A stretch of 64,000 bases of DNA, taken from Astropecten irregularis (Eukaryota > Echinodermata > Asteroidea > Paxillosida > Astropectinidae). The number at the start of each line of letters is the position of its first letter. Position 1 is the first letter of the stretch. This document shows, piece by piece, positions 1 to 11,900 of this stretch. A program made the position numbers and the translations under genes. Location: contig OZ020265.1 of NCBI GenBank assembly GCA_963971285.1, forward strand, positions 570,001-634,000. The letters run 5' to 3'. The notes under the pieces are model-generated. The model was not told the DNA's origin. It worked only from the letters and a program-made list of their open reading frames with translations, and ran no database searches.

Positions 1-1042
1 CCTCGAAACCTCCAACACTGGTAATAATCCAATCAATCAGAGCAACATTGTGCTGAATTATACACTTTCATAACGTGACGATACAATGGGAGACTTTTGA
101 GAATCGGTCTTGAGTCAACAGCGCACGCGCAAACCATGCTTTCGCAATTGTGAGCATGTGCGTGTTGATTTGCGCATGCGCTGTTGACTTATAATAATAA
201 TAATAATGATAATAATTTAGGAGGCTAATCATCCTTACTGGCAGCTGGGGTGCTGAATTGCGAAGGATGCGACTTCAACGTAATCGAGTAGCAGGCTTTC
301 ATGGGCGCCTTTGGCTGCCAGCCACATCAACTCATATATGATCACGGAGTACAGCCTGAGATCGAAAGAGTTTGATTTTTGTGGAGGGAGGAAAACCTGA
401 TCACCTGGAGAAAAACCCTCGTAGCATAGGAGAGAACCAACGCACAACTCTACTCACATATGACCCAGGCCGGATTCGAACCCGGGCCACATTGGTGAGA
501 GGCGAGTGCCTAACGCACTTGCCACCTATGCCCCCGGTTCTCCAAAGTCTCCCATTAATTTGTGTTATAAAGGATTTTGCACACTTTTTTTGTAGTGTCA
601 TGGGGTGGGGATACCGTGGCCTATTAGTCTGCAGTGTCATACTCATTATCTTGTGGGCAATCTACAGATTGTGGGTTCGAATCCAGCCATGGGATAGTGG
701 TGCTTGCGTCCTTGGTCAAGACGCTTTGTAACATATTGCTCCTCTTCACCCAGGTGTAAATGGGTACCTGTGAGGGTAGAGATGGCTTTGTGCTTGATTA
801 GCCTCTGATGTGCGCTTACAGCAGCCGGGGCAGTATACCTAGGGAGTTGAGATGGTTTCAGGAGTCTAAATTACCCATTGTGTTGTAGCAGGTTGAATAA
901 TCAATTAATGAAAGTTTCCATATTATCTGGCTACGGCTAATAAATTTACACACAAGTCTAAGTGGCAGCCATAGCCTTAGCCATATGAATGAGACATGGC
1001 TTTCCTTACCTCATTCTGAGTTCCTTTTATCCATTCCTTCAG
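1..1042. repeat. Intronic repeats: MITE split by a tRNA-SINE, then a second SINE-like unit
   Basis: Bases about 85-190 are the left half of a MITE starting AATGGGAGACTTTTGAGAA and containing a GCGCATGCGC-rich stem. Its inverted end (AAAGTCTCCCATT) reappears at about 545-557. Between them lie a short AAT microsatellite and a minus-strand tRNA-like SINE with a B-box match (GGTTCGAATCC in reverse) near 470-485. A further repeat at about 600-850 has its own GGTTCGAATCC and the tail text caccc-aggtgtaaatgggtacc. No exon is visible before 1043. Confidence 0.6.
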
Positions 1043-2910
1043 GGTCGTTCCTCTATCTGAGTACATCTGAGGTTAGTCTCAAGGCTCGGTTGAACAGCAT
1101 GGTGTTCCAGCAGCCTCCCAGGGATGGCTCTTGTAAGGTGAGCTAGGGATTCTTCAGTGTTGCAACCCATTTATACCCATTGGAGAAGCATTATTGATTG
1201 TCATACCAGCACTCTACCATCTGAGCTATCAAGCCCTATGATGAGGCCTCACTATAGTCAACTATCTTTGCTCAGGGTGCCAGTCAGAAGCCATATAACC
1301 CATTAACTGCCATATCAGTGCTCTACCATCTGAGCTATCCAGCCCTATGATGGGGCCTCCCTATAGTCAACTATCTTTGCTGAAGGTGCCAGTCGGAAGC
1401 CATATAACCCATCAACTGCCATACCAGTGCTCTACCATCTGAACTATCCAGCCCTATGATGGGGCCTCCCTATATATCTTTGCTCAAGGTGCCAATCGGA
1501 AGCCATATAACCCATTAAATGCCATACCAGTGCTCTACCATCTGAGCTATCCAGCCCTATGATGGGGCATCCCTATAGTCAACTATCTTTGCTCAGGGTG
1601 CCAGTCAGAAGCCATATAACCCATTAACTGCCATACCAGTGCTCTACTATCTGAGCTATCCAGCCCTATGATGGGGCCTCCCTATAGTCAACCATCTTTG
1701 CTCAGAGTGCCAGTTACTCTATGGACTCGCTGCATAGATGCAACGCGTCCCAGCTACAACCTGTCACAAATCGAGTTGCGATGCGTCGCAGGGCTTAATG
1801 AAATCGGCCCTTAGTTTTGTAAAACCAGTTACAGTATTATCAATCTTGTCATTCCTCGTTGTCTAGATCCGTTTCTGGTATCGCATGTATGGTTCCAGCA
1901 TCAGTAAGCTCACTGTGTACCAACGCTACTCTACCCTGGATTTCCCATCACCCATCCTGATTATATCTGGTAGTCAAGGTGATGCCTGGAAACGCGCTGA
2001 GGAGAGAATTGACGTAGCAGCAAAATTCCAGGTGAGGTGTCATCTTCGTAAATGTCACAGCTTCTTAGGTTCTTTGCTAGTTTTAATCCTTGGTTTCTTG
2101 GTTGCTTTCTTCTTCTTTGTTTCCGTCATACCTTGATTCCTTGGCTCAGGATTGCGAGGTCCTTACCTTCTTTTTTCCTCAGTTTCCTTGTTTTGGGGTT
2201 TCTTGATGTCTTCATTTTCTAGGTTCCTTGGTTCCTTAGTTTCTTAGTTCTTTGGTTCCTCTGTTCTCTGCTTTCATGGTTCCTTGCTTCATTTGTTCCC
2301 TGAATCTTAGGTACCTTGGTTCCTTGGTTCTGTGGTTTCTGGGTTTTGTGGTTTCTTAGTGTTTTGCTTTCTTGGTTCCTTGCTTCATTTGCTCCCTGGA
2401 TCTTAGATTCCTTGGTACCTTTGTTCCATGGTTCCTTAGTTCTTTGGCTCCTCTGTTCTCTGCTTTCTTGGTTCCTTGCTTCTTTGGTTCCCTGGTTTTT
2501 AGGTTCTATGGTACCTTTGTTCCTTAGATCCCTGGTTTCTTGCTTTTTCCTCTTCTTCCTCTTCTTCCTCTTCTTGCTTTCTTGCATCCTTGAGAATCAT
2601 GGCATCATTGTCTCTCTTCTGGGTCATTACTGAGGATCAGTCTTGCCGTCAAGAAGTCACTTCTTGAATGAAGTCTTCTTCACCTTGACTATCTCGTATC
2701 AAACCAAACCCCTTCCGTCCTTTACGTCCAAGCTCCTAGCACCAAAACTGACAAACGGTCCTCACTTTGCTTTCATCTAGGTGATTATCGAGGGTACCTC
2801 TGCATCGGCATCAGCCGGTGGATTTGACATCATGATAGATGACGTCTCATTCACTCCTAGCTGTATCCTGGACCCAACCAACTCACTCCCTGATCATGCC
2901 ACTCCAACAA
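1043..2910 (+). CDS. Partial MAM domain 1 (exons 1043-1137, 1867-2031, 2781-2910)
   Basis: Three exons encode the middle and end of a MAM domain. The first begins in phase 1 after an AG at 1041-1042 and reads [10 protein letters not shown], the usual strand after the first MAM exon. The second carries IRFWYRMYG and the conserved DAWKRAE. The third carries the closing [10 protein letters not shown] and a Pro/Thr-rich linker. Donors are GTGAGC, GTGAGG and GTATGT. The exon with the first two MAM cysteines must lie upstream of the window. Confidence 0.88.
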
Positions 2911-5900
2911 GTATGTACACCCATACCAAAATTTCTATCCTTGTGGACACATGACTTAGTTCTCGTGTACTAATAAATACTCTCTGAAGAGCAGAATTGA
3001 AATCACTCCCATTTGAACCAGAATCACTTTCTTGGGTTGAAATTTCTTGCGATTGTCCCTGATGTATAGATAATTCTCTTTGTGACGAATAAGTACCGTA
3101 TACTGTTGCTTGTACATTCCTCCTTTTTGAGTTAATTCCTAATATCAGTTTGGTGAAAACCTTGTGGAGACCTAAACACCTTTAGAATTTCGCTGTGGAG
3201 ACATATTCAACCTATTGTGCTCGGTCTCCACAAGGCACCAAAAAGGCATTCACCGCGAAAATTCCTCCATTTTTTTTATCCAAATATCAGTTTTCGACGT
3301 TTCGGTTGCTAGGACTACTAACCTTCATCATGCAATGATTTAATCTGTTTTTATCTGTTTAAATCATGAGCAAGCATGATGCATATATTTCTTTTGGGAT
3401 TAGTTTTGGGACAAAATTTGTCTCTTTTTTCTTGCCAGAACACCCAGAGTGTCAGGATGGTGAGTTTCAATGTACCGATGGGATCTGCCTGTCACATGAC
3501 CTTCTCTGTGACTTCAGGTTTGACTGCAGCGATGGATCGGACGAATCTGGCTGCCGTAAGTTTAACAAAACTCTCCACTTTTGTTTTTTGGTTTGGGAAA
3601 AACTTTCAAGAAAGTGCAGTTTGAATGACACCACTATAAGAACGACAAAACGTTGCAGTAATTAACTTAAACATGAAGAATAATACGTACCCGGTATATA
3701 TGAATTCAAATTTTCATGAAACTGAAAAGTGAACAAAGAAAAATTTACTAGAGCAGGATTCGAACCATCAACCTCCGAAATACAGGACCGCTAATCTTAC
3801 CAACTGAGCTAACCAGCCATATTTGGGTGGTATCCCTAATACTCAAATGTCTTTGTCGTATAGCAGTCAGAAGCCATGACCACTTGCATACCGCTTTATT
3901 GCTGGTTTGTTATTCCGGAGGTCCCTGGTTGGAATCCCACTCCTGTAAAAATCAGTGATTTAAATTTTCAATACAAGTAATAAAATGCTGCAAACTGCTC
4001 ATTAGTCAAAAAAGTACCTGAAATTGATAAAATGCTTGGCGTTAGGAGGGCCTGATTTGCTTCGACCCGAGCAGAATTTTTCTCAAATGCTAAAAATGTA
4101 AATTTTCGTCAATTTTAGTTTAACGTTTTTTGTTTTTTTTCCTACAGCGTCTGTGTGTACATTTGAAGACCAATCACTATGTGGTTGGACTCAGGTACAG
4201 AGTGATGACTTTGACTGGAAGCTACGAGATGGGAACGAGGTTGATACATTCGGTGGACCACTGTTTGATCATACAGCAACCAACCCACCAGGTAAGTAGC
4301 CATCTTGGAGGGCCCAATACAAAGTTAATACAAAGACTGGCTTACCATTGTTAAATAAATCCTTTGTGACTACAATAGTTACACCATTGTATCTGGCACA
4401 GTAAGATGGCCGCTGGTGGCCTCAGTGGGTACAAAGGTTTTGCAAGTCCAGGGGCCAATTTCATGGAGCTTCTAAGCACAACAATTTATTTAGCACAAAA
4501 CATGTCTTGCCTAATAAAACAAACCACAGTTAAAAATTCCATTTGATATTCATGGTCAGCGAACAACAGCCAAAGAACAATTACAAGTGATACACAACAC
4601 ATGGACATTTGGTTGTTAATCCTGTTTTTATTGAGACAGAAATTTCATGGTTTAGAAAATGTTTGTGCTTAGCAGCTCCATGAAATTGGCCCCAGATTTT
4701 TGATATGACATCCATGGTTGGATTATGCTTCATGTATTTGAAACTGATTTCCTTCTCTTTAGGTTTCTACATATACGTTGATGGATCAGAAACTTCATAT
4801 AACCAACGCGGCAAGCTTGTATCCCACACCTATCATTTGGCTGGTGTCGGCTGCAAGTTCAACCTGTACTACTACATGTTTGGTCTGTCGTACGGTGACC
4901 TTACAATCTCTGTCAGATACAGCGATAAGGAGAGAGTGTTGGGCAAGGTGTCTGATAATATCGGTTCGTACAACAGGTGGAATATGCAGAGCACTGATAT
5001 ACCAAACTGCTTGACTGACTTCCAGGTAAGTGTTGAAAAAGTGTTAATGAAGTGTTTATTAAGTGTGATAATGCATTGATAAAGTATTGATAAAGTGTTA
5101 ACAAAGTGTCGATAAACTGACCAAAAAGTGTCAATAAAGTGTTAATTAAGTGTGATAAAGCATTACTAGAGTATTGAAGTGTTGACAAAGTGTCCAAAGG
5201 GGGTCAACAACGTGTTGATAAAGTGTTAATGTTAAGTGTTGATGAAGTGTTTGTTAATTGTTGATTAAGTGTTGAAAGAGTGTTGAAAGAGTGGTTATAA
5301 AGTGTAGATAAAGTTTTGACAGAGTTTTGACAAAGTGTTGACAAAGTGTTAATGGAGTGTCTACAAAAAGTTGATAAAGTGTTAATGGAGTGTTAACAAA
5401 GTTTTGCTATTAAAGTGTTGATGAAGTGTCAACAAAGTGTTTAAAGTGTTTATAGTTTGTTAAGAATATTAACGTAAGCTGAGCCAGTGATAGGAGGCTT
5501 AAGATCCAAGAATTTCTGCAGGATTTTTGTTAATGACAATCTTTCTTTTTGAAATCATCATCAAATAACCACAAGGGAAACTGACTAGATTAATTTTAAG
5601 TCAATAAAAGGTGAACAAAGAAAAATTGACTGGAGTGGGACTCGAACCTGCCACTTTGTTCTAGATCGTTGTGGAGGTTCAAGACCTTCAAACAATCGCC
5701 TCTGAGTCTGGCTTTGCTATCGATGATCTCCGCTTTGATAACTGTGCCTATGACCTATTGCCGGTCACCACCTGCCCTGAGGGCCAAGACAAGTGTGCCT
5801 CTGGACATTGCTACCCCTCATCAGGGAAATGTGACTACCAGCTGGATTGCTGTGATGGGTCTGATGAACAGTCGTGTGGTGAGTGTCTCAATAAAATCTA

Positions 5901-8900
5901 AAACATAATTAATAAACTGCTACAAACTGCTCATCAGCCAAAATAGTGACGTGAAAATAACATGCTTGGGGTTAGGAAGGACTTCGCGTCAGGCCCTCCT
6001 AACTCCAAGCAATCTATAAGATCTAAAATCATTGAAATAGACACTCAAGAGACACTGGATTAATTTGAGGTGAAGAAAGGAAATTGACTAGAATGGGATT
6101 CGAATCCTAGACCTCCGGAATACCATACTGGCGCTCTACCAACTGAGCTATCCAGGCCCATGTTTCCAGTGTCCCAAAGTGTCAATTTTATTTGCTAGTC
6201 AGAAGCCATGAAACCACTTGCATATCCCAAGGATCATTAAAGATGCACACAACATTAGCAATGCTCCAAGAGAAACTGTTTATTAGGGATATACCTAAAG
6301 AGGATGCAGCATTGTTGGTCCCATCTACTGAAAAGCCTGGCCAGGCCAGGGCCTTAGCCTGAAATCCTTCTCTTGTCAGCCCTGAACTTCACTACAATAG
6401 AGCTGCTTCAAATCAATCAAGCCTGGATACTGTTCATGATCAATGTCATGATCAATGTGGTTTCAATCTGTCAATCAGATTAGTGCCAACTATGATCCAG
6501 AACACAGCAGGGTCTTGAAGTTGATAGTTCAAGGCTGGGGATTGTAGAAGCCCAAGAGCCTGGGCAAAGCCCAGGCCTGGCCTGACCACCATTGAAGTTT
6601 CTCTCCCTAATTTGGATTCCATTTCATTTGTTGCTCTCTCCAGGCTCTTATGACCGGTGTGATTTTGAGAGCGGTATTTGTAACTGGGAGCAGCTGACCA
6701 CTGATGATGCGGACTGGCAACGAGTTCAGGGATCAGCAGTCGGTCTGGATGATCACACGACAGACTCTCCAAATGGTCAGTATTTCCTGAGAATCTCAGA
6801 GATCTAGGCATTAAAAATTAAGAGTCGTGATTGTTGTGAATTAGAACTCTGAATTCAACGCTATGATGCCTTTCAGTTTTAAATTTGGGCAGGCAAAACA
6901 CAAGTGATCTTTGTTGGTTTCCTTTCGTGCTGTTTCACTTCTGGATCCTAGCAGAACCTTTTTGAGATTTCTCGGAGTTAGAAAGGCCTGACATTTCAAT
7001 CCTAGCAGGATCTTTCTCAACGGCTACTCAAGAGTTATCAGGGCCTTACGTTTCTATCCTAGCAGGATCTTTCTCAAGGAAGATCCTGCAAGGATCCAAA
7101 CATCAGACCCAGCTAATTTTCAGTTTATAGCTTATTTTACATTTAAAACAAATTTTGATGGCAATCTGTAGAAGTGAAGTTCTTTTAATAGGAGAGTCTT
7201 ATTGTTTTTCTTATCCTCAGGTTATTTTGCCTCTATGAGTTTGTCTCAGAGTAAGAACCAGAGAGCTCGTCTTGCAAGTATTGTTCTTGAAAGCTCCTCT
7301 ACATGTACGGTAAGTCCCTCAACATGGCTTCACCCTGGGTCAGAGCTAAAACTTCTCAACTGTTTTTGATGCTCAGAGTTAGGAGGGCCTGATGGATCGA
7401 TCTTACCATGACCTTTGTAACCTTTGAAAAACCAGTTTATCACAAGTCAACCAATCAGATGACAAAGATTTATATGGGCATAATATGAAATAAATAAAGA
7501 ATGTTTTACATTTGTGAAATGGTAAGAATAATTTCATTCTTTGACAGGTGGAATGTTCCATTCCAGTTGGCTTCATCTTGTGGAATGTAACAGTCCATCT
7601 GTCACCGTATGAAATTATTCTTACCATTCAACTCATAAACATTCATAATTTGTAAATCAATTATATTTTATGTACCTCAGCCATGCTTAGCCTCAAATCA
7701 ATCAACCAATCAGTGGAACTATCCGCCACTTTGCTGCATCTACCTTCGAGTGGTACTCCTTTGATCTTCAGGGGCCATTTTCATAGACCTGCTTAGCACA
7801 AAAAATCGCTAAGAATGACATTTCTGCCTTAATAGTAAAAACAGGATTAACAACCAAATTGCCATGTGTTTGTATCACTTGTAATTGTTTTTGGCTGTTG
7901 TTCGCTGACCATGAATATCAAATTGAATTTTCAATGGTGGTTTGTTTTTGTGCTAAGCATCTATTTGAAATTGACCCCTGATGGCCATCCCCAGGCAGTC
8001 ACGGGACCCATCTCCATCCCAGCAAAATAACAAAATAATTCTATCAACCCCATACAAATTCTTAATAACAATCACCATATTTGTTGGTTTCTTCATGCAT
8101 CAAGATGCGATTCTTCTACCACATGTTGGGACAAGACATCGGATCTCTTAGTGTCTACACACGGACTCAAGTCAACGGTCCTCTGTCGCTGCTCTGGAAG
8201 AAAGAAGGGGAGAGCGATGAATGGTGGAGAAGAGCAACAGTGGATGTGAACCTGGACCAACCTTACCAGGTATTAAGTCAGGACCTATTCCATGTTCACT
8301 TTTTGCTGGTTGGGCCCAGACATTGGAAAGCCAGACCAGGCCTGGGCTTTGCCTGGGGTCTTGGGCTTCTATAATCCCCAGCCTTGAACTATCAACTTCA
8401 AGCCCCTGCTGTGTCCTGGATCAACTGGCTGAAAAGCCAGGCCAGGCCTGGGCTTTGCCTGAGGTCTTGGGCTTCTATAATCCCTAGCCTTGAACTATCA
8501 ACTTCAAGCCCCTGCTGTGTCCTGGATCATAGTTGGCACTAAACCTGATTGACAGATTGAGTCCACATTGATCATGGACAGTATCCAGAAGCCAGGCGTT
8601 ATTGATTTTAAGCAGCTCTATTGTAGTGAAGTTCAGGGCTAACAAGAGGAGAATTTCAGGCCTGAAAGCTCGGGACATTGCTAGGCTTTTCACTAGCTAG
8701 TACAGACTATTATTAAAGTTTCTCTTTCTTAAAGTGCTGTTTAGCTCCCAAGCTTTTGAACAAAGAAACAAAGAGTTCAAAAGATCATACCAAACCCTAC
8801 TGAGAGTTCTTCTGACGTCCAAACGAACAAAGATAACCAACTATTAGGGACACCACCAACATACGGCTGGATAGTTCAGTTGGTAGAGTGCTGGTACAGT

Positions 8901-11900
8901 ATTCCAAGGGTCCCAGGTTCGAATCCCGCTCCAGTCAGTGTTTCTTTATTCACCTTTCAATGATTCTTGATTATCTGTTTTTGTCTTAGGTGATCATTGA
9001 GGTTGTAAGAGGAGACGGTTTCCAAGGTGATATATCCTTAGATGACGTCTCATTTACTCCTGAGTGTGCTGCATCCTCTTCCTCACTTCCCATCGTTACC
9101 ACGCCGATTCCTACAATCCGTAAGTAGCAAGGATCGAAACATTCAATGAAGAGCTGTTCATGATAAAACTAATAATAATGCATACTTGTATAGCGCTATC
9201 TTCACAGAAATGTTCAAAGCTTTAAAGGTGCTATCATACTTTCGTAGCATACCGAAACAGATATTTTTACAGATTAACCTATAACTTACAGGGTATAAAG
9301 ATGGTGATGGTAGAAACATATCCATTCAAGTTTTTCTGCCTGAATCGCTGTTTTTATCCAGAAAAGAGTAATACAAATGACCAAGAACAGTTTTGATATT
9401 TAAAAGATAAAAAAATAACGGTAAAAAGATTAAAGAAATTCCATGGGCGTTTTTCACTGTTTTCTCAAAAAGTGATCATCGTATGGGACTAGGAATTTCA
9501 CAGAAGACCTTTACTGTATCTTACTTGAAATTTTTATCCATGAATCTGTATTTCTTTGACAAAAACTAAAGTATAATACTACATGTATCTTCCCAAGTGA
9601 AAAATGAAAAAATAAATCAAATAACATAAGTAGAGAGCAATTGCCTAATAATCATAACTTGTTTGTTTTTGGTTCAGTTACCACGGTAGCCAGGGTCTGT
9701 TCGGACGTTGAGTTCCAGTGTCGTGACTTCACCTGCATACCAGCCAATCAGAAGTGCGACTTCAAGATGCAGTGTCCTGACCAATCAGATGAGGCCGATT
9801 GTCGTAAGTCTCTGATGATTGGTTAATTCAAAATATAAATCCTACTGTTGTCCCCTTGTTTCTCAGCAGCTTTTTGGGAGAAATGGAACCAGAAAATATC
9901 AGGCCCTCCTAAATCTGAGCAGCCTTTGAGAAAGATCCTGCTAGGATCGAAATGCCAGGCCCTCCTAACTCTGACCAGCCTTTGAGAAAGATCCTGCTAG
10001 GATCAAAACATCAGGCCCTCCTAACTCTGAGCAGCCTTTGAGAAAGATCCTGCTAGGATCGAAACGTCAGGCCCTCCTAACTCTGAGCATCCTTTGAGAA
10101 AGATCCTGCTAGGATCAAAACGACAGGCCCTCCTAACTCTGAGCATCCTTTGAGAAAGATCCTGCTAGGATCAAAACGTCAGGCCCTCCTAACTCTGAGC
10201 AGTCTTTGAGAAAGATCCTGCTAGGATCGAAACATCAGGGCCTCCTATTAAGCATTCTATATTCTAGGACTTCATTTTGGTTGATCAGAAGATTCCAGCA
10301 GTTCATTGCTTGCTTAAGGCTAAATCTGTAAGCCTCCTAACTCCTAATTTGTTTACTTGGCCTGTGCCTAATAGCTACTCTGTGTGACTTTGAGACGGAT
10401 TCTTGCGGCTGGATGGAGACTGACCCTGATAACTTTGACTGGCACTGGGCGACGGGCAAGGACACATCCGCTACTCCGAGCGTTGCACCCAGACTGGACC
10501 ACACACTGTCCAAGGACACAGGTCAGTAGTTCTACCTGGACTTCTAAATTATTATCAATTAGGGAGAGAAAAATACTTGTTGAGCCCAGTCACTGAATAG
10601 CCAGGCCAGGTCTGTGGGTTACTGTACCTACTGTAATCCCACCTTGGTTATGGTCAGTACATTGTATCCATTTGAAGCTGAACAATAGCCATATCTTATA
10701 GACTTGATGTGGGCAGGACTTTAGTCTGTTTTCAACAGCTTGGCCAGACTAGTATAAAGTTTCTCTCCCTTAGGTTTTGTTGTGCTACCTGGTGTGATAC
10801 TGAATTCAGATCAACTAGCTGACCCAAGCTACATGTAGCTTGGCAGTCTAGAGGTTGATTTCACAAAACACTAAGACTGATCACGGGTTCGAATCCCACC
10901 TGAGCCTGCATATGACTTTCTCATGGGCTCTCAAAAAGCACTGAGCATGCATTGCTGATACCCATGGGTAACAGACTAGTTATATTAAGTTAATTTAACC
11001 TGTTATTCTTTTGGAGTCGCTTCTTTCAGCACAGCAAAACATCCCAAAGATTGTTCCTTCGCTGTTCTGTGCTGTCTCTGTTTCTTAATGAGTTAGAGTA
11101 TTTCGAGAATCTAAAACAGCATAGACAATTCAATTCAGCATTTACAAATTTTGCCTTTGGTCAATTTCTGTCAAACCCTAGGTCACTACATATACATAGC
11201 TCCCTTCGGCCAGACGTCTATTGACCAGGTAGCCCTGATGGTCAGTCCAACCTACACCGTCTCTTCAGCCTATTGTGTGCTTGACATCTGGTACATCATC
11301 AGCGGTCAGAACGTCGGCGAGCTACTCCTGGTCTTAGTTGACCAGTCGGACCGGTCAGAAACAGTGATTTGGTTCAACAACGCCGATAAGGGCATCTCAT
11401 GGAGATTGCAGACTATTGGTATTGGGCGGAGACAGAACCCTTTTATGGTAATGTATTGTTAGGTCCCGCCTTCTCCTTGGTTAATTTGCATATAATTTGA
11501 ATAAATAATAATTTATTCAAATCAGAGAAAGGCAAATTAAATTGTATTTGGTATAAAGAGTAAAGAGCACCTTACGTTTCGATTCTAGTAGGAACTTTCT
11601 CAGATAAATCCTTTGGAAAGATCTTGCTCAGAGCTAAGAGGGCCTTACGTTTCTTAGCTCTGAGCAGCCTTTGAGAAAGATCCTGCTAGGATCGAAACAT
11701 CAGGCCCTGCTAATTCTGAGCAGTCTTTGAGAAAGATCCTGCTAGGAACCAAACATCGGGCCCTCCTAACTCTGAGCAGCCTTTAAGAAAGATCCTGCTT
11801 GGATCCAAACATCAGGCCCTCCTAACTCTGAGCAGCCTTTGAGAAAGATCCTGCTAGGATCGAAACATCAGGCCCTCCTAACTCTGAGCAGCCTTTGAGA

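Noticed and set aside
2219-2633. Open frames on both strands in a T-rich intron stretch
   Set aside because: Low-complexity GGTTCCTTG repeats give open frames by chance, and the region lies between two well-supported receptor exons.
8870-8945. Possible functional tRNA genes (also 19048, 38880, 50500)
   Set aside because: A and B boxes are present, but the copies share long non-tRNA flanks, differ at stem positions and occur as dispersed fragments: a SINE family.
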